From UBA7985 sp038141425 (GTDB lineage: Bacteria; Pseudomonadota; Alphaproteobacteria; UBA7985), in the NCBI GenBank assembly GCA_038141425.1, contig JAYQIC010000001.1, positions 310,001 to 374,000 on the forward strand: a stretch of DNA of 64,000 nt, written 5' to 3'. Below, piece by piece: positions 55,916-64,000 of the stretch; the first letter of the stretch is position 1; every line of letters starts with the position of its first letter. Made by a program: the position numbers and the translations under genes. A model generated the notes under the pieces. That model was not told where the DNA came from, did not search any database, and saw only the letters and a program-made list of their open reading frames with translations.

Positions 55916-57727
55916 TCAGGCCGCGAAGGAGAAGGCGTCCTCGTCCAGCGCCATGATGGTTTCCTTGCCCGCGCCGATCATTTTGAACATGGCCTGGGCT
56001 TCGGGAAGCATGCGCTTGTAGAAGAACCGTGCGGTCTGGACCTTGGCTTCGTAGAAGGCGGCATCGCCCTTGCCCTCGGCCAGCGCAGCCTTGGCCTTGA
56101 GCGCCATTTCACACCAGAGGTAGGCCAGTGCGGTCAGCGCAAACAGGCGCAGATAGTCCGCAGACGCTGCACCGACTTCTTCGGCGTCTTTCATGCCGCT
56201 CTGCGCGATCTGACCCGAAGCCTGCTGCAACCAGCCGAAGGTCTTCGCGAGATCCGGTATGAACTCTGCCGCTTCCGGGTTGCTGGCGTTGGCCTCGATG
56301 AAGGCCGAGACCGGGTGGAAGAAGCTGCGCAGGTAACGCCCGAAGTTGGCACCGAGCTTGCGTCCGGCCAGATCGAGCGCCTGAATGCCGTTGGTGCCTT
56401 CATAGATCTGGGCGATGCGGGCATCGCGGATCAGCTGCTCCATGCCCCATTCCTGGATATAGCCGTGCCCGCCCATGGTCTGAACGCCGAGGTTCGCAGC
56501 CTCGGACCCGGCATCGGTCATGTACGACTTGATGATCGGGGTCATGAGCTGGACGAAATCGTCCGCGTCCTGCCGGACTTGCGCGTCGCTGTGCTTGACG
56601 GCCTTGTCGATTTCCAGCGCGATCCAAGCGGCGAGCGCGCGGCCGCCTTCGTTGTTGGCCTTCATCCGCAGCAGCATGCGGCGCACGTCTGGGTGCACGA
56701 GGATGGAGTCTGCGGCCCGGTCCGGGCTCTGCGTACCGCCCAGCGAACGGCCCTGATCCCGGTTGCGGGCGTAGTCGAAGGCCGACTGGAAGGCGATTTC
56801 GCCGATGCCCAGCCCCTGCATGCCCACGCCCAGGCGGGCTGCGTTCATCATGGTGAACATGGCCGCGAGGCCCTTGTTCGGCTGGCCGACCATCCAGCCG
56901 ATAGCGCCGTCGAAGAACAGCTGACAGGTTGCGTTGCCGTGGATCCCCATCTTCTCCTCGATGGCGTTACAGCGCACGCCGTTGCGTTGGCCCGGGGTGT
57001 TCTCTGCCGTGGGCAAGAATTTCGGGACGAGGAACAGCGAGATCCCTTTCACGCCCTCGGGCGCGTCGGGCAACTTGGCCAGCACGAGGTGGACAATGTT
57101 CTCGGTTAGGTCGTGCTCACCAGCAGAGATGAAGATTTTCTGCCCGGTCAGCGCGAAGCTGCCGTCGCCCTTGGGCTCGGCCTTGGTCTTGATCAGGCCC
57201 AGATCGGTGCCGCAATGCGGCTCGGTCAGGCACATGGTGCCGGACCACTCGCCCGAGTTCAGCTTGGGCAGGTACTGATCCTTCTGCTCTTCGGTGCCGT
57301 GCAGGTAGATGGCGTTGTAACAGCCGTGGCTCAGCCCCGGGTACATGCCGAAGGCCATGTTGGTCGAGCCCACCATTTCCTGGATCATGAACTCCAGCGT
57401 ATGCGGCAGGCCGGTGCCGCCGTATTTCGGGTCGGTCGACAGCGAGGTAAAGCCGTTTTCGCAGTACTTGTCGTAGGCTTCCTTGAACCCGGTCGGGGTC
57501 CGGACCACGCCGTTTTCCAGCGTGCAGCCTTCACGGTGACCAGTCTGGTTCAGGGGCAGCAGCTCGTTCTTGGTGAACTTCGCGGCCTCGTCCAGCATGG
57601 CGTTGATCAGGTCGGGCGAGGCATCCTCGTAACCCTCGTAGGTGCTCAGCTCGGAAGCGTCCCAGAGCTCGTGCAGGACGAACTTCATATCCTTGAGCGG
57701 CGCGTTGTAAGCGTCAGTGACTGGCAT
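55916..57727 (-). CDS. acyl-CoA dehydrogenase (long, about 600-residue type)
   Basis: FAD-dependent dehydrogenase for acyl-CoA beta-oxidation, of the longer class that includes DmdC (methylmercaptopropionyl-CoA dehydrogenase). FAD/substrate motifs are MCLTEPHCGTDLGLIKTKA, FISAGEHDLTENIVHLVLA, the catalytic glutamate in IYEGTNGIQALDLAGRK, and TMGGHGYIQEWGMEQLIRDA. A C-terminal helical extension of about 150 residues (from HPVSAFIEA) distinguishes it from 380-residue forms. At 603 residues it is intact. It lies 88 bp downstream of fadN in an operon with fadA. Substrate chain length cannot be read from sequence; a DmdC role is possible but unsupported. Confidence 0.93.
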   Translation of the reverse strand: MPVTDAYNAPLKDMKFVLHELWDASELSTYEGYEDASPDLINAMLDEAAKFTKNELLPLNQTGHREGCTLENGVVRTPTGFKEAYDKYCENGFTSLSTDPKYGGTGLPHTLEFMIQEMVGSTNMAFGMYPGLSHGCYNAIYLHGTEEQKDQYLPKLNSGEWSGTMCLTEPHCGTDLGLIKTKAEPKGDGSFALTGQKIFISAGEHDLTENIVHLVLAKLPDAPEGVKGISLFLVPKFLPTAENTPGQRNGVRCNAIEEKMGIHGNATCQLFFDGAIGWMVGQPNKGLAAMFTMMNAARLGVGMQGLGIGEIAFQSAFDYARNRDQGRSLGGTQSPDRAADSILVHPDVRRMLLRMKANNEGGRALAAWIALEIDKAVKHSDAQVRQDADDFVQLMTPIIKSYMTDAGSEAANLGVQTMGGHGYIQEWGMEQLIRDARIAQIYEGTNGIQALDLAGRKLGANFGRYLRSFFHPVSAFIEANASNPEAAEFIPDLAKTFGWLQQASGQIAQSGMKDAEEVGAASADYLRLFALTALAYLWCEMALKAKAALAEGKGDAAFYEAKVQTARFFYKRMLPEAQAMFKMIGAGKETIMALDEDAFSFAA

Positions 57728-57815
57728 CTCTGCCTCCTCAGTTTGCAGGCTCCCACCTTAGGTCAAAGCCCGGCGGGCGCCGAGGGCGCTTGGTGTCGCG
57801 CCACAGTTATGGTGT

Positions 57816-60150
57816 CTAGTTCCGCAACGGCTTGTTGGTGTTGAGCATGTGCTCCATCCGGGCCAGCGACTTGGGTTCCTTGAGCATCTTGACGAAGTAC
57901 TTCTGCTCGAGCTTGAGCAGGTCGCGTTCCGTCAGCTCCTCGGTTACGTCCGTGTCTTCCCCGGTCAGCACCTGCCCCACGGCACGGCCGACGGTCACGT
58001 CGTGGTCGGTGGCCATGCCCTTGAGGTGGAAGTCGTGCAGCGCCATGTCGATGGTCGCACGTCCGGTAGCGCCGGGGAGGCGGAAGGTCGCCTCTTCCGG
58101 TGGCTCGTAGCCCTCGACCATGGCCAGCGCGCGCTGCTTGGCGTCGTAGAGCACCCGCTCCTTGTTGAAGGTAATGCTGTCGGCCTCGTTGATGATCAGC
58201 ATGTCGCGCTGGGCTTCCATGGCGGACTTGGCGACCTGCCCCGTCCCGATCAGCTCGAAGGCCTTGACCAGCGCGGGCATGGGGGCCTCGGGCGCTGCGC
58301 TTGTTGGCACTATGGCGGCGGATCATCTCCTTGCACCCGCCCCAGCCGGGCAGAACCCCGACCCCGACCTCGACCAGACCGGTGTAGGTCTCGGCGTGGG
58401 CCTGAACCGCGTCGGAATGCATCAGGATTTCACAGCCACCGCCTACGGCGACACCCGAGGGTGCGGAGACCACCGGGAAGCCCGAGAAGCGCAGGTTCAT
58501 GTAGGTATCCTGACCGCCCTTGATTGCACCCTGCACCTGCGGCCAGGCGGCGAGGTTGGAGGCGAACAGCGCGATACCGAGGTTGGCCCCGACGGAAAAG
58601 TTGCGGCCCTCGTTGTGGATCACCAGCGCCTTCCAGGCTTCATCCTTGTCGATCAGCGCGATGGTCTTGTTGAGCATGGCCATCACACCATCGTCGAGCG
58701 AATTGGCGTAAGTGGTGAACTCGAAACACAGAACGCCGTCGCCCAGATCCCAGACCGACGCCGCTCCCGCTGCGCAGCACCGGCTCGGACCGACGCTTGA
58801 TGTCGGAGAGCAGGAGCACGCCCTCTGGCCGCACGACAGCCTGATAACTGCCGTCGCCAACCATGAAGAAGCGTTCGCCGTCCTCGACCTTGTAGAAGGT
58901 GCCGTCACCGACCGCTGGAGCAGGGGCGGCACGCTACGGCCTTCTTCGGCCAGCTTGCCCGCGACCCACGCGGGGCCGACAACGTCCATCAGCTCGAACG
59001 GACCCCATTTAAGGCCGTAGCCGGTCTTCATCGCCTCATCGACGTCGAAGATCGAATGCGCGATGTCGAGCGCGTGCTCGGCGGCGTAGACGAAGTACTT
59101 GGACATGTAGGACCAGGCCGCATCGGCGAGGCTGTCGCCAGCCTCAAAGACAGCGCGCGCACCTTTCTTGGATACCGCCAGCGCGGCGCCTGTCGGCTTC
59201 TCGACCGGGCGGTATTCGCCGGTTTTAAGGTCGCGGACTTCCTTGACCTTGCCGCCGCCCTCACGGTTGATCCGGTACCAGCCGCCCTTGCCCTTCCGGC
59301 CGGTGTAACCCTCGGCGATCATCTTATCGAGCAGCTCGGACTCGCGGAATTCCTCGCGGAACAGGTCGCCCTGATTGACGTTGTCGTAGAGCGATTTGGA
59401 GACGTAGGGGCCCAGATCCAGCCCGACCAGATCCATCAGCTTGAAGATGCCGGTCGAAGGGAAGCCGAAGTGACGCCCGGCGAGGGCGTCCGCCTGCTCG
59501 ATGCTCAAACCGTGGTCAGCGGTGGCGTTCGACGCCGCCTGCAGCAACAGCGAGCCCAGACGGTTGGCGATAAAGCCGGGCGTGTCCTGACAATCGATCA
59601 CCTTCTTGCCCAGCGCCACGTCGCAGACCCGGCGGAGTTCATCGACCACGTCCGCGTCGGTGGCCTCGGTCGTCACCAGCTCCAGCAGCTGCATGTAGCG
59701 CGGCGGGTTGAAGAAATGGGTGATGGCGAAGCGCTTGGCGCGAGCCGGATCCATGCCGTCTGTCAGGATCGACAGTGGGATGGTCGAGGTGTTGGAGGTG
59801 ATGATCGCGTCGGGCTTGGCAACCCCGGCGAGCTGCTTGTAGAGGCCCTGCTTGATGTCTGCACGCTCCACGATCACCTCGATGATCCAGTCAACATCGG
59901 CGAGGCGGTCGAGGTGGTCTTCGAGGTTGCCGGGGGTGACGTAGCGGGCGCGGGACTTGTGCATGAACGGCGCGGGGTCGGTCTTCAGCGCTTTCTTGAT
60001 CGCGCCCTTGGCCACCACGTCGCGGTCGGTGGCGCCTTCCGGCACGATGTCCAGCAAGTCCACCTTGTAACCGGCGTTGGCGCACTGCGCTGCAATGCCC
60101 ATGCCCATAACGCCGGACCCGATGACGGCGATTTTTCTGATCTCAGTCAT
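57816..60150 (-). CDS. fadN: 3-hydroxyacyl-CoA dehydrogenase / enoyl-CoA hydratase, FadN type (frameshifted)
   Basis: Bifunctional beta-oxidation enzyme in the order dehydrogenase first, hydratase second (as in B. subtilis FadN, opposite to E. coli FadB). The N-terminal NAD motif is KIAVIGSGVMGMGIAAQCA, followed by ITHFFNPPRYMQLLELV; the C-terminal crotonase domain has NEGRNFSVGANLG and GVAVGGGCEILMHSD. The frame is displaced between about 58915 and 58765, then again after about 58300, where it must move frame to give PMPALVKAFELIGTGQV and end at the stop at 57816. About 778 residues. It starts 29 bp after fadA. Frame errors make it read as a continuation of fadA. Confidence 0.9.
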
Positions 60151-60179
60151 TTCGATCTGCTTTCCTGTCGGGCCTGTGC

Positions 60180-61305
60180 TCAGGCGGCTTCCATGATGGT
60201 GGCGATGCCCTGACCGCCGCCGATGCACTGCGTGGACAAGCGCGTACTTCTTGCCTTCACGCTTGAGCAGGGCTGCGGCCTTGCCGGTGATCCGTGCACC
60301 GGTTGCGCCCAGCGGGTGGCCGATGGCGATGGCGCCGCCGTCGAGGTTGATACGCTCCAAATCCATCCCGAGATCGTTGATGCAGGCGATGGACTGTGAG
60401 GCGAAGGCTTCGTTGAGCTCTACGATGTCGATATCGCCCATTTCCAGGCCGGCACGCTTCAGCGCCTTCCGGGTTGCGCCAATCGGGCCAAGCCCCATCA
60501 CGTCGGGGTCACAGCCGTTGATCGCCATCGAGCGGATGACGGCCAGCGGGGTCAGGTTGTGTTCGCGGGCGTATTCGGCCGAACAGACGAGCGTTGCCGC
60601 CGCGCCGTCGGTCAGGGGGGAAGACGTGCCTGCGGTCACCGAACCTGTGGCCGAAAACGCTGGCTTGAGGCCCGACAGGCCTTCCATGTTGGTATCAGGG
60701 CGAATGCAGCCGTCGGCGTCGACGCCGTCGACGGTGACGATTTCGTCCCGCAGCTTGCCGGCTTCGTGGGCTGCTGCTGCCTTGCGGTGCGATTCAACGG
60801 CGAAGGCTTCCTGCGCTTCACGGCTGAGCTGGTAGCGCTCGGCGACGACCTCTGCCGTCTCACCCATGCCCATGTAGACGCCGTGAACGTCCGCCATCAG
60901 CTGTGCGTTCGGCATAGGGTTGAAGCCGCCCATGGGCACGCGGGTCATGGACTCGACCCCGGCCGCGACGAAGGCATCGCCTGCGCCCATAGCAATCTGA
61001 CCGGCGGCGTAGTGGATCGCCGACATCGAAGACCCGCACCAGCGATTGATGGTGGCGCCGCCAACCTCTTTCGGGAACCCGGCGCGCAGGGCAACCAGAC
61101 GGCCCATCAGCAGCCCCTGCTCGCCCTCGGGCGTGGCGTTGCCGAGGATCACGTCCTCGACCGTTGCCGGATCGACCCCGGCGCGCTCAACGACAGCAGA
61201 AACGACCGCCGCCGCCATATCATCGGGGCGGGTCTTGGTCAGGAGGCCCTTGTGGGCGGGTTGAAAGGCCGTGCGGGCATACTGCGCGATGACGATTTGC
61301 GTCAT
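60180..61305 (-). CDS. fadA: acetyl-CoA C-acyltransferase (thiolase; one frameshift near the end)
   Basis: Thiolase that cleaves 3-ketoacyl-CoA. The nucleophile Cys is in TINRWCGSSMSAIHYAAGQI (about residue 90), the His in AIAIGHPLGATGARIT, and the second Cys in the C-terminal CIGGGQGIATIMEAA. The last motif is out of frame: one base missing near 60240 turns it into HAVHRRRSG and runs on into fadN. Correcting it gives a stop at 60180-60182 and about 375 residues, slightly shorter than average. It is the first gene of fadA-fadN-acyl-CoA dehydrogenase; its promoter contains a 20-bp dyad. Confidence 0.92.
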
Positions 61306-61338
61306 GGGTCCGGGTTTCCTCTGGTTAAAAAGCTCTAT

Positions 61339-61358
61339 GGTAAAATGTACGTTTTACC
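61339..61358. promoter_or_regulatory. 20-bp dyad in the fadA promoter, candidate operator of a fatty-acid regulator
   Basis: GGTAAAATGTACGTTTTACC is symmetrical at 18 of 20 positions (7-bp arms GGTAAAA/TTTTACC around a GTAC centre). It lies 33-53 bp before the fadA start. On the minus strand it falls between a -35-like TTGGGT and a -10-like region (ATAGAG), so a bound protein would repress transcription. No regulator gene of the TetR or GntR class lies in the window. Confidence 0.6.
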
Positions 61359-61490
61359 CAAGAGGAGTCAAGAACCCGTCTCCGGCCTTTTGCAGGACGC
61401 AGATCAGCGCAGACGATTTGACAGCGACGGCCAATGCGTCGATAGCGGAAAGCCCTTAAGTTAGTGCGCAACCCTGCTGGAGCTTGGCCG

Positions 61491-62561
61491 GTGATCAAGA
61501 AACTTCCGAACAAACCCAAGCGCCTGCGCGCGCACCTAGAGCAGCACCTGCATATTCTCGATACGCTGCCGTTTGCGATTCTGCAGATCAACAAGAAGTA
61601 CAAAGTGGTCTGGGCCAACCTCGCCGCCAACGAGCTGCTGCAGATGGACCCCGTCAGCCAGACGGTCGACGACGTATTCTCCAACGACGTACTCTATGAC
61701 GCCGTGGAAGCCTGCTTCACCGAAGGCGAGGAATTCCGCTTCGAGTTTGAGTGGGGCCAACGGCCCACGCTGTCTATTCTGGCCACGGTCACCCCGATGC
61801 AGCAGACCTCTGCGCAGGGTGGCCGCATGATCATGACGCTGCAGGACCTGACCACCCAGCGCCAGACCGAGCAGGTGCGCGCCGACTTTGTCGCCAACGT
61901 CAGTCACGAACTGCGCACGCCGCTGTCGACACTGGTTGGCTTCATCGAGACCCTGCAAGGCCCGGCCCGCGGGGATGCAGAGGCCGCCGTGAAGTTCCTC
62001 GGCATTATGGCCGACCAGGCTGCGCGCATGTCGCGGCTGGTGGAAGACCTGCTGTCGCTGTCATCGATCGAGATGAACGCAAGCGTCGTCCCCAGCGGGG
62101 CGGTGGATCTGGAAAAGCTGCTGCTCACGGTTTCTGAGTCGCTGTCCAACCGTGCAGAGCGCGCCGAACAGTTGATCGATCATGCGATCGACGGCTCGCT
62201 GCTGGTTCGTGGCGATTCCGATGAACTGACGCAGGTGTTCTGGAACCTGATCGAGAACGCGATCAAGTACGGCCGAATCGGGCAGACCGTGAACCTCCGT
62301 GCTACGGCGATTTCCGAAGGCAGCGAAATCCGGGTCGATGTCATTGACGAGGGCGAAGGCATCGACGAGCAGCACCTCTCACGGCTGACCGAGCGTTTTT
62401 ACCGTGTGGACAAGGGCCGCAGCCGGGAAATGGGCGGTACCGGGCTGGGACTGGCAATTGTGAAGCATATCGTCGCCCGCCACCGCGGGCGTCTGATCAT
62501 CACCTCGGTCCCAGATCAGGGATCGACCTTCAGCGTGGTTCTACCTGCCATCCGCGGATGA
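61491..62561 (+). CDS. phoR: phosphate regulon sensor histidine kinase PhoR, soluble form
   Basis: Sensor kinase of the phosphate regulon. A PAS domain (LDTLPFAILQINKKYKVVWANLAA, about residues 20-110) precedes the phosphoacceptor in DFVANVSHELRTPLSTLVGFIE, the N box WNLIENAIKYG, G1 VIDEGEGI, the F box and G2 GGTGLGLAIVKHIVARH. The usual N-terminal transmembrane helix is absent; about 20 basic residues (KKLPNKPKRLRAHLEQ) precede the PAS. The start is either GTG 61464 or GTG 61491, and neither adds a membrane segment. Its partner phoB is not in the window; the phosphate-binding gene pstS follows with a Pho box. Confidence 0.9.
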   Translation: MIKKLPNKPKRLRAHLEQHLHILDTLPFAILQINKKYKVVWANLAANELLQMDPVSQTVDDVFSNDVLYDAVEACFTEGEEFRFEFEWGQRPTLSILATVTPMQQTSAQGGRMIMTLQDLTTQRQTEQVRADFVANVSHELRTPLSTLVGFIETLQGPARGDAEAAVKFLGIMADQAARMSRLVEDLLSLSSIEMNASVVPSGAVDLEKLLLTVSESLSNRAERAEQLIDHAIDGSLLVRGDSDELTQVFWNLIENAIKYGRIGQTVNLRATAISEGSEIRVDVIDEGEGIDEQHLSRLTERFYRVDKGRSREMGGTGLGLAIVKHIVARHRGRLIITSVPDQGSTFSVVLPAIRG

Positions 62562-62581
62562 TCCAGACACAATCATCCGCG

Positions 62582-62610
62582 CTGTCATGAAACCGTAACA
62601 TTGACGTAAC
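62582..62610 (+). promoter_or_regulatory. Pho box upstream of pstS
   Basis: Three 7-bp direct repeats spaced by 4 bp: CTGTCAT (62582-62588), CCGTAAC (62593-62599) and ACGTAAC (62604-62610). The first two form a PhoB-type box close to the E. coli consensus (CTGTCAT-N4-CTGTCAT), and the third is in phase with them at the 11-bp period. A GCGTAAC at 62625 is one base off the period. The box is 144 bp before the pstS start and 20 bp after phoR. Confidence 0.8.
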
Positions 62611-62753
62611 ATCCAAGAAGCGTCGCGTAACTAAGCCCAGTTTCACCGGCGCGGGTCGGCTGAGTCTGGTGGGATTTTGTGGAAGACGTCCATGCCTGAA
62701 CTCGGCTGCTTCGACCGGCCTGTAGAAAGCGTCAAACTCTTGGAGATCCCCAC

Positions 62754-63741
62754 ATGCGTCTCGTTGCTCTGACCCTTGCTGGTCTGATCACTGCCGGTGC
62801 TGCTGCTGCAGACCGCGCAGATACCGTATCGATCGTCGGTTCGTCGACGGTTTACCCCTTTGCCACCGCTGTCGCTGAAGCCTTCGGTGAGACCACCGAC
62901 TTCAACACCCCTGTTATCGAATCCACCGGCTCTGGCGGCGGCATGAAGCTGTTCTGTGCTGGTGTCGGCCTCGACCACCCAGACGTGACGAACGCTTCAC
63001 GCCGTCAGAAGTCCAGCGAAGCAGAAACCTGCGCAGCCAACGGCGTTGAGTTCACCGAATTCATGATTGGTTACGACGGCATCGTACTCGCCAACTCCAA
63101 AAACGGTGGCCCCACACTCGACATGTCCAAGATGCAGATTGCCATGGGCGTGCTGGCTGAAATCCCGAACGCTGATTGCACCGAATTCTCCGCCAACCCT
63201 TACAGCAACTGGTCGGATATCGATGCGTCTCTGCCAGAACCGTCCGATTCTGGTTCTGGGTCCACCAACCTCATCCGGTACCCGTGACGCCTTCGAAGAA
63301 CTGGTGATCCACTCTGCGCTGAAGAGCGTTGGCTGTGACAAAGCAACCTACAAGGCCGCTGAAATCCGCGAAGACGGCGCCTACGTCGAATCCGGTGAGA
63401 ACGACACCCTGATCGTCGATCAGCTGGTTAAGGACGGCGACGCCATCGGCGTGTTCGGCTTCTCGTTCCTGCAGAATAACGCCGACCGCCTCAAGGGCGC
63501 GTCCGTCGGCGGTGTTTCCCCGACCTTTGACGCCATCGCCTCGGGCGACTACCCGGTCTCCCGCTCGCTGTGGTTCTACGTCAAGAACAACCACGTCGGC
63601 ATCGTACCGGGCATTGCCGAGTACGCTGAAGAATTCGTCGTGCAGGCCGCTCAGGATGGCCCACTGACCGAGATCGGCCTGATCCCGGGTGGCGACGATG
63701 ACCAGGATGCCATGGAAGCCGCACTGGACTCGCTGTTCTAG
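62754..63741 (+). CDS. pstS: phosphate ABC transporter substrate-binding protein PstS (one frameshift)
   Basis: Periplasmic phosphate-binding protein. The signal peptide MRLVALTLAGLITAGAAAA is cleaved near residue 19; the mature protein starts DTVSIVGSSTVYPFATAVAEAFG, the phosphate-loop motif of the family, then ESTGSGGGMKLFCAG. The frame breaks near 63240-63246: removing one base gives RPILVLGPPTSSGTRDAFEELV, which is the expected continuation, to a stop at 63739-63741. Total about 328 residues. A Pho box lies upstream. It is followed by several stem-loops, and the permease genes pstC and pstA would be expected beyond the window. Confidence 0.92.
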
Positions 63742-63839
63742 GTTTGCGCTGCGAGCAAACCCGGCCGCCCCAGCCTAACCCCGGGCCGGGGCGGTCAGCA
63801 TAGACAGAAGGTTCCCCCGATCTTCTGGCCCCTAAGGGG
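63741..63839 (+). other. series of stem-loops after pstS
   Basis: Four hairpins in about 100 bp: GGTTTGC/GCAAACC (63741-63761), CCGCCCC/GGGGCGG (63765-63794), CAGAAG/CTTCTG (63805-63827) and CCCC/GGGG (63829-63839). None is followed by a T run, so they are not typical terminators. Such structures after a binding-protein gene often stabilise its mRNA so that it is made in excess of the permease. From 63840 to the window end I see no gene that I can support; no pstC start was found. Confidence 0.5.
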
Positions 63840-64000
63840 ATTGGCTTGCCCGTCAGGCCGGTCCCTCCTTTTTCGCCTACGCCGGCGCTGTTACGCCGAC
63901 GTTCACTTCGGAAGACCCGGAGTTCCGGACAGAGACCAGCGGCATCCCAAGGTCCTTGTCCGAAGCCCCGCGTCGGCACTTCAGTTAAGTTCAGGAATTC

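Noticed and set aside
55892..57109. 405-codon open frame on the plus strand opposite the acyl-CoA dehydrogenase
   Set aside because: The minus-strand gene is intact and conserved; the antisense product shows no recognisable domain.
63840..64000. Start of pstC after pstS
   Set aside because: None of the three plus-strand frames gives a hydrophobic or PstC-like N-terminus before the window ends.

Overview
The window is a dense, GC-rich stretch of chromosomal housekeeping genes from an alphaproteobacterium, probably Rhodospirillales-like. The evidence is a combination of traits: an NtrBC-NtrYX block beside dusB, a fused IspD-IspF, an E1-beta subunit (PdhB) that carries its own lipoyl domain, an LdtR-type MarR regulator, a CBP3-type cytochrome bc1 chaperone, and a GAAC-N7-GAAC SOS box at lexA. 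No phage, IS element, CRISPR array, tRNA or rRNA gene was seen.

Layout. 0-9 kb: hemB (cut by the window edge) divergent from ldtR, then rpiB-glyA-nrdR-ribD-ribE-ribBX-ribH-nusB-thiL-ppa, a one-carbon and riboflavin block ending in a good terminator. 9-15 kb: bamE, the bc1 chaperone and yceD, then trpE and ppiD on the minus strand. 15-21 kb: tpiA-secG-pyrG-eno-ispDF-pncC. 21-28 kb, minus strand: ftsB, pdhA-pdhB-pdhC-lpdA, lipA and coq10, which make the pyruvate dehydrogenase complex and its lipoate. 28-40 kb: dusB-ntrB-ntrC-ntrY-ntrX-trkA-dat-hfq-hflX, covering nitrogen two-component control, K+ uptake and RNA chaperone functions. 40-53 kb: trpG-trpD-trpC-moaC-moeA-lexA, gltX (minus), comEC, gltA, a higBA toxin-antitoxin pair and an unrecognised secreted protein. 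53-61 kb, minus strand: a beta-oxidation operon fadA-fadN-acyl-CoA dehydrogenase, followed by a flavoprotein and a class II DAHP synthase. 61-64 kb: phoR, a Pho box and pstS.

Two features run through the whole window. First, many genes, including essential ones (eno, tpiA, gltX, lipA, ispDF, pdhB), are broken by single-base indels, often in short homopolymers. Nearly all are repaired by one inserted or removed base, so they look like sequence errors and not decay; such genes are annotated as whole CDSs with the break noted. Second, the order departs from the usual alphaproteobacterial arrangement in a way that two nested inversions would explain: about 30 kb (10.8 to 40.4-40.7 kb, separating trpE from trpGDC) and about 9 kb inside it (19.2 to 28.1 kb, flipping ispDF through ftsB).

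Regulatory DNA is the richest source of new observations: an SOS box at lexA, Pho repeats before pstS, a 20-bp dyad in the fadA promoter, a cluster of palindromes before pdhA, eight consecutive A-R-N triplets in the hfq leader (possible Hfq autoregulation), and a 369-bp intergenic region between hflX and trpG packed with stem-loops. I found no clear candidate for a wholly new multi-gene system.
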